From JANNAT01 sp031422555 (GTDB lineage: Bacteria > Pseudomonadota > Alphaproteobacteria > Rhodobacterales > Rhodobacteraceae), in NCBI GenBank assembly GCA_031422555.1, contig JANPLZ010000173.1, forward strand, positions 1-12,664: 12,664 nt of DNA, read 5' to 3'. A program made the position numbers and the translations under genes. Shown here one piece after another: positions 1 through 5,820 of the stretch. The notes under the pieces were generated by a model. The model made no database searches and had not been told where the DNA came from. It was given only the letters and a program-made list of their open reading frames with translations. Numbering within the stretch: the first letter of the stretch is position 1; each line of letters opens with the position of its first letter.

Positions 1-345
1 AATGCCGTCGCCGCCATCGTAAAGCACCGTCTCGCCCCCCATCATCGGCCCGAAATCCGGCATCACGCCACGGCCTTTTGCCCCGGCATAGCCCCAGATC
101 TGCGCCATCACGCGGGTGGTCGGAAAGTTGCCGCCGTTGCGCGCCGCAAGCCGGGTCAGATCGGCGGGTTTGGTGGCCAAGTCAACCGCCATCCCGCCGT
201 CGCCTGCCCCCCCGGCCCCGTGGCATTCCGAACAATAGATCGCATAATCTTCGGCAGGCGTGGCCGAGGATGCCGGCGCATCAGGCGCCACACAGCCAGC
301 AAGGGCAAGGGCTGCAAACAGGCCAGCAATACAGCGGTGGGGCAT
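1..345 (-). CDS. c-type cytochrome lipoprotein, partial (C-terminus off the left edge)
   Basis: The 115 visible residues are the N-terminal part of a monohaem cytochrome c exported to the periplasm and probably anchored as a lipoprotein. A short hydrophobic segment (residues 6-16) ends in a lipobox, L-A-G-C, with Cys18 as the predicted lipidated residue. The haem-binding site is C38-S-E-C41-H42, followed by a Gly-rich loop. A later V-M95-P-D-F segment could supply the distal Met ligand. The start at 345 is supported by AAAGGA at 354-359, eight bases upstream. The reading frame is open to base 1, so the C-terminus is missing. It is transcribed in the same direction as lolD, 159 bp downstream of it, and may have its own promoter. 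Its electron partner cannot be told from the sequence. Confidence 0.88.
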   Translation of the reverse strand, partial: MPHRCIAGLFAALALAGCVAPDAPASSATPAEDYAIYCSECHGAGGAGDGGMAVDLATKPADLTRLAARNGGNFPTTRVMAQIWGYAGAKGRGVMPDFGPMMGGETVLYDGGDGI

Positions 346-504
346 CGGGGGTATCCTTTGATGGAACGGTCAGCCTATCCCGGTTGCAGCGATGAAAGTT
401 GATCTAAAGCAGTTCTGATTTATCTGACCGCGGAAATCGCGGCCATTGCAGTTCTGCGACCCCGTTTTGCGTTCTGAAAGGCACAAACTACGCCCTGATC
501 CGCC
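346..504. other. intergenic region between lolD and the cytochrome gene
   Basis: This 159 bp stretch holds the ribosome binding site of the cytochrome gene and a small perfect hairpin at 428-442 (arms CCGCG/CGCGG, loop GAAAT). No T-run follows the hairpin on either strand, so it is not a standard intrinsic terminator. I could not find a convincing -35/-10 pair or a complete FNR box. Confidence 0.5.
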
Positions 505-1182
505 TTAAAGCACCCGCCCCTGATCCAGCCGCACGATGCGGTCCATGCGGGCGGCCAGATCCATGTTGTGCGTGGCAATCAGCGCCGAAAGGCCGGTTTC
601 GCGCACCAAAGCCATCAGGGCGGCGAACACCTGATCCGATGTTGCGGGGTCAAGATTGCCGGTTGGCTCGTCCGCCAGCAAGAGTTTTGGCCGGTTCGCC
701 AGCGCCCGGCAAAACGCCACCCGCTGTTGCTCGCCCCCCGACAACGCCGCGGGGCGGTGCGCGCTGCGCGCGGCCACGCCGACATGGCCCAGCAATTCCA
801 ATGCGCGGGCGTGGGCCTCGGGTTTTGGAATGCCATTGGCAAGCTGCGGGATCACAATGTTTTCCAGCGCGGTGAATTCCGGCAGAAGATGATGAAACTG
901 ATAGATAAATCCCACATCAGCCCGGCGGGCCTCTGTTCTGGCGCGGTCTGCAAGGCCGACCATATTGCGCCCGCCCAAGGCGACCGAGCCTTGATCGGGC
1001 GTGTCCAAGAGCCCGGCGATGTGCAGCAAAGTTGATTTGCCCGCCCCCGATGGGGCCACCAGCGCCACCACTTCGCCGCGCCGCACCTCAAGTGTGGCCC
1101 CGCGCAACACCGCCACTTCCGACGGCTTGCCGCGGTTGTAGACTTTTTCGATCCCGGCCAGTTCCAGCGCATAGTCATTCAT
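505..1182 (-). CDS. lolD: LolD, ATPase of the lipoprotein-releasing ABC transporter
   Basis: This is the cytoplasmic ATPase that powers extraction of lipoproteins from the inner membrane and their transfer to LolA. The 225 residues carry every ABC nucleotide-binding motif: Walker A A-P-S-G-A-G-K-S-T at 43-51, Q-loop Gln95, signature L-S-G-G-E-Q-Q at 148-154, Walker B with D171-E172, and H-loop His205. Length is normal for LolD. The first Walker A position is Ala rather than the usual Gly; the catalytic Lys49 and Ser50 are kept. The ATG overlaps the end of the permease gene by 8 bp, and GAGG lies 9 bases upstream, so the two are translated together. MacB-type ATPases are similar, but the adjoining LolC/E permease supports LolD. 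Confidence 0.93.
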   Translation of the reverse strand: MNDYALELAGIEKVYNRGKPSEVAVLRGATLEVRRGEVVALVAPSGAGKSTLLHIAGLLDTPDQGSVALGGRNMVGLADRARTEARRADVGFIYQFHHLLPEFTALENIVIPQLANGIPKPEAHARALELLGHVGVAARSAHRPAALSGGEQQRVAFCRALANRPKLLLADEPTGNLDPATSDQVFAALMALVRETGLSALIATHNMDLAARMDRIVRLDQGRVL

Positions 1183-2458
1183 AACGCAGCGCCTCGACCG
1201 GGTTCATCCGGGCTGCGCGCCGCGCCGGAAAGATGGTGACGATAAACGACAGACCCAGCGACAGCGCGACCGCCTTCAGCAGGTCGTTCAGTTGCAATTT
1301 GGCGGGCAGCGCATAAATGCCGCGCACCGCCGGATCCCACACTTCGCCCCCTGTCAGGTAATTCACAAAGGCCACAATACTGTCGATATAGGTGGCAAAC
1401 AGGCAGCCCAGAATAACGCCCAGCGCGGTGCCGATCACCCCGGTAAATGCACCGCAGATGAAAAATACCCGCAGGATTGACCCCTCGGTCAGGCCCATGG
1501 TGCGCAAGATGCCGATGTCGCGGCCCTTGTTTTTCACCAGCATGATCAGGCCAGAAACGATGTTCAACGTCGAGATCAGCACCAGAATCGTCATGATGAC
1601 GAACATCACGTTGTCCTCGATGGTCAGTGCGCGCAGATAGGTGCCCGAACTGTCGCGCCAGGTCCACAAGAGCGCATCCGGGCCACCGGCGGCCATCGCG
1701 GCGGCGGCATAGCTGTCAATTTCTTCGGGGTCGCGCACCGTCACTTCGAATTCATCGGCAAAGGTTTCGCGGTTGAAGAACGACTGCGCCTCGGCAAAGG
1801 GCATGTAAATCCGGGTGCTGTCGATATCCAGCCGCCCGGCGGTAAAGATGTAGACAACCGGATAGGCATTGACCCGAGGGCTGGAGCCGAAGGCGGTTTT
1901 CACCCCGGACGGGGCCACAAGACGCAGCTTGTCGCCCACCGTCACCCCCAATTCCCGCGCAATCCCCGAGCCTATGGCGATGCCGCCATTGAACTGGTCG
2001 ATATCGCCATAAGCATCGGCACCAAGGCCGACGCGGGGAATGGTTTTCAGGTTGTCCAGACTGATACCGAACACTTCGGCCCCCGAGGCACCTTCGCCTG
2101 CGGTGACCATCACCTGACCCTTGATCAACGGGGCCGCGCGGATGACTCCGGGAATATCTGTCAGATTTTTGGCAATGCTATCATAGTCTTGAAAGCCTTT
2201 GACCATCTGGCCTTCCGCGTTCATCTGGCCTGCGGAATAGACGGTGACATGGGCGTTGGCGCCCAAAATCGTCTCGACCAACTCGGCCCGAAAGCCTGAC
2301 CGCACCGCCAAGGTGGCGATCAGCGCGAACACTGCCAACGTGATGCCGATCAGGCTGATCCATGTCATCACTGACACGCCGCCTTCGGCGCGTTTGGCCC
2401 GCAAATAGCGCCACGCGATCATGAATTCAAAACGCGAAAAAGGGGCGGGAATGGCCAC
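1175..2458 (-). CDS. lolC: LolC/LolE family lipoprotein-releasing permease
   Basis: This is the inner-membrane permease of the Lol lipoprotein-release complex. With a GTG start at 2458 it has 427 residues, normal for the family. It has one N-terminal membrane helix (about 28-53), a large periplasmic domain (about 54-282), and three C-terminal helices (about 283-309, 328-357, 393-411). The cytoplasmic loop K-N-K-G-R-D-I-G-I-L-R-T-M-G (about 310-323) is the conserved coupling element. The end, N-P-V-E-A-L-R-Y-E, is typical of the family. The frame stays open to an ATG at 2527, but GTG 2458 has AAGAAAGAG seven bases upstream and gives a normal N-terminus; the ATG at 2422 is less likely. Only one permease is present, so the complex may be a homodimer or its partner may lie elsewhere. 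LolC versus LolE cannot be settled. Confidence 0.9.
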   Translation of the reverse strand: MAIPAPFSRFEFMIAWRYLRAKRAEGGVSVMTWISLIGITLAVFALIATLAVRSGFRAELVETILGANAHVTVYSAGQMNAEGQMVKGFQDYDSIAKNLTDIPGVIRAAPLIKGQVMVTAGEGASGAEVFGISLDNLKTIPRVGLGADAYGDIDQFNGGIAIGSGIARELGVTVGDKLRLVAPSGVKTAFGSSPRVNAYPVVYIFTAGRLDIDSTRIYMPFAEAQSFFNRETFADEFEVTVRDPEEIDSYAAAAMAAGGPDALLWTWRDSSGTYLRALTIEDNVMFVIMTILVLISTLNIVSGLIMLVKNKGRDIGILRTMGLTEGSILRVFFICGAFTGVIGTALGVILGCLFATYIDSIVAFVNYLTGGEVWDPAVRGIYALPAKLQLNDLLKAVALSLGLSFIVTIFPARRAARMNPVEALRYE

Positions 2459-2483
2459 GGTGCTGCTCTTTCTTTTTAGCGGC

Positions 2484-2512
2484 ACAGTGTGGCGATGCGG
2501 CGGAAAGGTCAA
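2484..2512 (-). promoter_or_regulatory. possible weak promoter for lolC-lolD
   Basis: On the minus strand TTGACC (2512-2507) is a 5/6 match to the -35 consensus. A 17 bp spacer leads to CACTGT (2489-2484), a poor -10. Transcription would start near 2477, just before the ribosome binding site of the permease gene. The weak -10 keeps confidence low; readthrough from djiA is the alternative. Confidence 0.25.
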
Positions 2513-2522
2513 GCCCATGGGC

Positions 2523-2547
2523 GGCAAAGGCGGCGGTTGCCGCTGCC
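2523..2547. other. GC-rich hairpin directly after the small exported-protein gene
   Basis: The bases abutting the TAA stop of the upstream gene fold into a hairpin: outer arms GGCA/TGCC, a three-base bulge, inner arms GCGGC/GCCGC, loop GGTT. There is no T-run after it on the minus strand, so full intrinsic termination is unlikely. It could pause polymerase or protect the upstream mRNA 3' end inside the operon. Confidence 0.35.
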
Positions 2548-2892
2548 TTACAGATCTATCTGATTGCCCGGCAGGGTTTCCAGTTTCAACTCGGCCGGGG
2601 TTTTGCGGCGGATCAGGATATCGCCGTTTTCCAGCAATTCCGGCGGATGATAATTGGTGATGTCATCCACAATGGCCATCAATTCGCGCAGCTTTGGCTC
2701 CATCTCGGCCACCGCTTCGCCCATGTCTTTCAGCGCCGGTTCCATATTGGCCATCAAGCCGCGCAACAGCATTTCGGCACCTTGCTGCATCAGGCCCACA
2801 CCTTCTTGCACGCCTGCGGGCGGCGCGGCGGGAGTTTCGGCCATCGCAGGTGTGGCCAGCACAGCAATCAGGCAAAGGGCGTGTTTCATCAT
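2548..2892 (-). CDS. small exported protein of unknown function
   Basis: I do not recognise a characterised function. Starting at the ATG at 2892 the product has 114 residues. Residues 3-18 form a signal peptide with an A-M-A cleavage site before Glu19, so the mature chain of about 96 residues should be periplasmic. The middle (about 30-75) is Met- and Glu-rich and probably helical, with two related segments, M-E-P-A-L-K-D-M (50-57) and M-E-P-K-L-R-E-L (64-71). The C-terminal part, N-Y-H-P-P-E then G-D-I-L-I-R-R-K-T-P, looks like a short conserved motif. I recall similar small proteins in Rhodobacterales being labelled 'AAA+ ATPase', but no Walker motif is present. Starts at 2907 (ATG), 2910 (TTG) or 2889 (ATG) are possible; none has a clear ribosome binding site. 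It lies about 30 bp after the preceding gene. Confidence 0.75.
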   Translation of the reverse strand: MMKHALCLIAVLATPAMAETPAAPPAGVQEGVGLMQQGAEMLLRGLMANMEPALKDMGEAVAEMEPKLRELMAIVDDITNYHPPELLENGDILIRRKTPAELKLETLPGNQIDL

Positions 2893-2925
2893 GTAATCAT
2901 AGGCCATCAACCGCGAAAATTCAAT

Positions 2926-3966
2926 TCACATCGGCAGATCAAGCGTGACCGGAAAGTGATCAGAGGCGGAAAGCAGCGCATCGCGCAAGGTTGGCGAGGC
3001 GATGATTTCAGCGTCGCGCAGTGGGTGCCAGATGCGCCAGACCGGCTGGCGCGCTGCCAGATCGGGCGACAGCATGATGAAGTCTATCAGTGCCTCAAAA
3101 TACGATTTGGTTGGATCAATCCAGAACCGGGCCGTGGTTGGTGAAGGATCGTTCGGAAATTTGATCGCAAAGGCGGCATGTGGATCAAACATCTGCAAAT
3201 CAGCCGGGGCGTCCGGGGCCATCACTACCTCGACGCTGGATTTTCCGAACAGTTGTTCATAGTCGTCCTGGCCCGGCCCATCGTTGAAATCCCCCAGCAC
3301 GATCAACGGGTCGCGGGCTTGCAAATGCCGCAGCACGCGGCTGCGCAGCCACAGGCATTCGGCCAATTGCTTGCGGCGATTTTCGATTGCCAAAGCGTGC
3401 AGATCGACATTCGGGTTGCGGCTGTGGGCGGCTTTGGATTTGGCATGCACCCCGATCAGCCGCAGGTTTTGGCCGTCGGCCGTTGTGACCGCCAATTCCA
3501 GCGGCGGTTTTGAAAACCGCACCAGATCGTCGCGGCCATCGCCATCAGTGTCCAGCCGCAACTGGCTGTCAAAGCGCGGCGCACCGGGCGCACCCCGTGT
3601 GGGGGCCAGATCGCCTTGCGGATCATGCCACGCTGTCAGCGCATCAGGATCATATAAAAATGCGATTTCCTGTTCCGTGTCAGAGGTATAGCCAATTATC
3701 GCCTGCCGCGTGCGCAAGCCGAAATGACGCGCAAATCCTTGCAATGCCGTTACCGTTGACCGGCTGCCGCTGTTGTCAGGGCCTTCAATGATCATCACGC
3801 CGTCGGCGTTCAGCGCGGCAAACACGGTGCCCAAAGCCGTCAGTTGCTGCGCCCGGCTGATCTTGTGGCGCGACGACGGCCCCGCATCCATCACCATGCG
3901 CCCGTCATCATCAAACAGCGTGTTGAACCATTCGACATTATAGGTGGCAAGGCGCAAAGGGGGCAT
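2926..3966 (-). CDS. endonuclease/exonuclease/phosphatase (EEP) fold metal-dependent hydrolase
   Basis: This 346-residue protein has the ordered motifs of the DNase I-like EEP superfamily, whose members cleave phosphodiester or phosphoester bonds using Mg2+. They are T-Y-N10-V-E-W near the start, metal-ligand candidate Glu61 in I-I-E-G-P-D, G-V-H174 in mid-protein, G-D226-F-N228-D, D295-F-I-M-L-S, and the C-terminal S-D336-H337-F-P. All expected catalytic positions appear intact. There is no signal peptide, so it should be cytoplasmic. An Asp-rich loop, D-T-D-G-D-G-R-D-D (139-147), resembles an EF-hand calcium loop. The ATG follows the djiA stop codon by three bases, with AAGGCGG upstream inside djiA, so the genes are coupled. 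The substrate (DNA, RNA, lipid or small phosphoester) cannot be told. Confidence 0.87.
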   Translation of the reverse strand: MPPLRLATYNVEWFNTLFDDDGRMVMDAGPSSRHKISRAQQLTALGTVFAALNADGVMIIEGPDNSGSRSTVTALQGFARHFGLRTRQAIIGYTSDTEQEIAFLYDPDALTAWHDPQGDLAPTRGAPGAPRFDSQLRLDTDGDGRDDLVRFSKPPLELAVTTADGQNLRLIGVHAKSKAAHSRNPNVDLHALAIENRRKQLAECLWLRSRVLRHLQARDPLIVLGDFNDGPGQDDYEQLFGKSSVEVVMAPDAPADLQMFDPHAAFAIKFPNDPSPTTARFWIDPTKSYFEALIDFIMLSPDLAARQPVWRIWHPLRDAEIIASPTLRDALLSASDHFPVTLDLPM

Positions 3967-3969
3967 CGG

Positions 3970-4683
3970 TCAGGCCGCCTTTTTGCCCTGAATTTCGTCC
4001 CATGCCGCATTCAGCGCAATCAAGCGTTGCGTGGCCAGCTTGACCGCTTCGACGGGCACGCCGCGCGCGATCATCACATCGGGATGGCTGTCTTTGACCG
4101 CAGCGCGCCACGCCGTGCGCGCCTGATCCACGCTGGCCCCCGCAGGAATGCCCAGCACATCATAGGGATCGCGCACAGCGCCCGCCACAAACCGCCCGCG
4201 CAGCACCCGGTAGCACCGATCATCAAGGCCAAAGATGGTGGCGACGTCGCGCAAGAACGCATCTTCGCGCGGATCAAACGCCCCGTCCGCCATGGCAATC
4301 TGAAACAGGCCTTCCAGAATGTCGATCAGCACATTGCGATCATCGGCGCACAGGGCCTGACCTTCGGTGCGAAACAGCGCCGCCACTTTGCGCGCATAGG
4401 CATCAAAGCCCGCAACATCCTGCCGGGCCAGATTGAACAGCCGGGCGGCGTTGGCGGCTTCATTATCGGGGATCACAAAGATGCGGCGAAAGGCGGTCAC
4501 CTCGTCGCGGGTCACTTCGCCATCGGCTTTGGCCAGTTTTGCGCCCAGTGCGATCACCGCAATGGTAAAGCCGACCGAGCGTTCGGGCACCGGGCTTGCA
4601 CGCAGCGCATCAAACACCGCCCCCAGCCCTTGGCCGGTGGTCAGCGCGGCAATCGCTTCGGATATGCGGGTCCAGATTGACAT
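3970..4683 (-). CDS. djiA: DjiA/DjlA-like TerB and J-domain co-chaperone
   Basis: This 237-residue protein combines an N-terminal TerB/DjlA-type helical domain with a C-terminal J domain that should stimulate DnaK ATPase. The TerB part has two acidic repeats, A-D-G-E-V-T-R-D-E (53-61) and A-D-G-A-F-D-P-R-E-D (132-141). The J domain starts at D-P-Y-D-V-L-G (172-178) and keeps the essential H200-P-D motif. The first 20 residues are not hydrophobic enough for a membrane anchor, unlike E. coli DjlA, so it is probably soluble. The ATG at 4683 has no Shine-Dalgarno sequence, but a near-consensus promoter ends six bases before it, pointing to a leaderless mRNA. It is the first gene of the run leading to lolD. 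Confidence 0.88.
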   Translation of the reverse strand: MSIWTRISEAIAALTTGQGLGAVFDALRASPVPERSVGFTIAVIALGAKLAKADGEVTRDEVTAFRRIFVIPDNEAANAARLFNLARQDVAGFDAYARKVAALFRTEGQALCADDRNVLIDILEGLFQIAMADGAFDPREDAFLRDVATIFGLDDRCYRVLRGRFVAGAVRDPYDVLGIPAGASVDQARTAWRAAVKDSHPDVMIARGVPVEAVKLATQRLIALNAAWDEIQGKKAA

Positions 4684-4689
4684 CGGGGG

Positions 4690-4718
4690 AATATAGCGCG
4701 GCCGTGCGCCAGTGTCAG
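4690..4718 (-). promoter_or_regulatory. housekeeping-type promoter of djiA, predicted leaderless
   Basis: On the minus strand CTGACA (4718-4713) and TATATT (4695-4690) are separated by exactly 17 bp; each box matches the sigma-70 consensus at five of six bases. Only CCCCCG separates the -10 from the djiA ATG, so transcription should begin at or within a base or two of the start codon. The -35 overlaps the TGA stop of the GNAT gene. No Shine-Dalgarno sequence exists upstream of the ATG, which agrees with leaderless translation. Confidence 0.65.
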
Positions 4719-5206
4719 GTCAGGAATTTCTGCATCAGCACAAGATCAAGAAACCGGCCGAATTTGAACCCCGCCTGCGGCACAACCGCGATCTGCGCAT
4801 AGCCCATCGCGGCGTGAAAGGCCCGGGCCGCCGCGTTTTCCGCGGTGATCCCTGCGATCATCTGATGCGCGCCATGGTCGCGGGCATGGGTTTCCACTGC
4901 CGCCAGCAACGTCCGCCCAACGCCTTTGCCGCGCCCGCCCGGTGCCAGAACAATTGTGTGTTCCATGCAGGTGGCATAGCCGACACCGGCGCGAAACTGC
5001 GCATAAGTGGCAAATCCCAGCAGGGTTTGCGCCTCGGTTTGCGCCACAAACACCGCATAGCCCGCCGAATGGCGATCCTCAATCATCTGGGCAACGTCTT
5101 GGGCGGTCTTTTCAACGGCGTTGAAGGTGATCACCGTGTCGCGGATCCACGGGTTCCACAAAACCGCCAGATCGACGGCATCTTGCGCACGCGCCATCCG
5201 GATCAT
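4715..5206 (-). CDS. GNAT N-acetyltransferase, phosphinothricin acetyltransferase-like
   Basis: This 163-residue protein is a single-domain GNAT enzyme that should transfer acetyl from acetyl-CoA to an amine. The pyrophosphate-binding motif A is R92-G-K-G-V-G97 after the strand E82-H-T-I-V-L. Motif B follows with E123-N-A-A-A-R-A-F and the A-M-G-Y136 turn. The N-terminal pattern W-N-P-W-I-R-D-T-V-I-T-F (17-28) and the end, G-F-K-F-G-R-F-L-D (146-154), resemble the phosphinothricin (PAT/Bar) and YncA branch. The real substrate is unknown; amino-acid or ribosomal-protein acetylation remains possible. The ATG overlaps the stop of the VOC gene as ATGA and has no Shine-Dalgarno sequence, so translation is probably coupled. 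It is the last gene of the ppk1-ppx run. Confidence 0.87.
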   Translation of the reverse strand: MIRMARAQDAVDLAVLWNPWIRDTVITFNAVEKTAQDVAQMIEDRHSAGYAVFVAQTEAQTLLGFATYAQFRAGVGYATCMEHTIVLAPGGRGKGVGRTLLAAVETHARDHGAHQMIAGITAENAAARAFHAAMGYAQIAVVPQAGFKFGRFLDLVLMQKFLT

Positions 5207-5820
5207 GCTAACACACGAACGCCGTGGGGGGTGGTAAAACTGGCGTGCAGGGCTTTGATGCCGCCTTGCGCAATCACAACCCGTGGATCGTCCAAGCGCC
5301 CCTGCAGGGCCGCGCGCAGATCATCCGCGCGGGGATGGGCGATTTCCAACAGCTTCAGCCGCACGCCGCTGTCGGGCAGCGCCTGCACCGGATGCAGCGC
5401 GCCGTGCCATTGGATCAGCGCCGGGTAGGCGCCGTCAAAGGGCAGTTTGCCATCCGCTGGCACCGCCATGTCCCAAGCATATGCGCCGCGCTGCAACGAC
5501 AGGGGCACGCCAATGCCCGCCGGGCTGACCGCCACAGCCGCCGCAATATCATCGCAGCGCGCCACCCAGTTGGTAAGTCGCGGCGGCCCTGCAAAATGAT
5601 CCAGATCAAACCATCGCGGCCATGATGGGCGCGGGGCCGACGGATCGGCGGCAATCACCTCAAGATACACATCGCCCAAGGCCAACAGCCGGTTATGCGT
5701 CGCCATATGCGGATGCACACCACCGCCCGACAGGGCCACGCCCAACGCGTCTTCAACCGCTGCCACGCCATCGGCCAAAGTCACCGCTGACACCGCAAGA
5801 TGATCAAGGATCAGCTTCAC
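5203..5820 (-). CDS. VOC superfamily protein with glyoxalase-like domain
   Basis: The product has 205 residues when started at the GTG at 5820, which overlaps the ppx stop as GTGA. The frame stays open upstream to 5955, but that extension lies inside ppx and the protein sensibly begins K-L-I-L-D-H-L-A-V. This opening strand with His7, the segment H-P-H38-M-A-T-H-N, the strand Y-L-E54-V-I-A, and I-Q-W-H139-G in the second half match the repeated beta-alpha-beta-beta-beta plan of glyoxalase-like VOC proteins. His7 and Glu54 are candidate metal ligands. Superfamily members include glyoxalases, dioxygenases and fosfomycin-inactivating enzymes, so the reaction cannot be assigned. The overlaps at both ends make it part of a ppx-VOC-GNAT translation unit. 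Confidence 0.8.
   Translation of the reverse strand: MKLILDHLAVSAVTLADGVAAVEDALGVALSGGGVHPHMATHNRLLALGDVYLEVIAADPSAPRPSWPRWFDLDHFAGPPRLTNWVARCDDIAAAVAVSPAGIGVPLSLQRGAYAWDMAVPADGKLPFDGAYPALIQWHGALHPVQALPDSGVRLKLLEIAHPRADDLRAALQGRLDDPRVVIAQGGIKALHASFTTPHGVRVLA

Noticed and set aside
395..420. Possible FNR-type site near TTGATC upstream of the cytochrome gene
   Set aside because: Only the left half (TTGAT) is present; the right half-site ATCAA is missing at the needed spacing.
428..442. Intrinsic terminator after lolD
   Set aside because: A 5 bp GC stem is present but no T-run follows on either strand.
3844..5428. Long plus-strand frames (3844-4680 and 4712-5428) opposite djiA, GNAT and VOC genes
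   Set aside because: Low-complexity His/Arg/Gly-rich translations lying opposite genes with clear motifs; codon-bias shadows.
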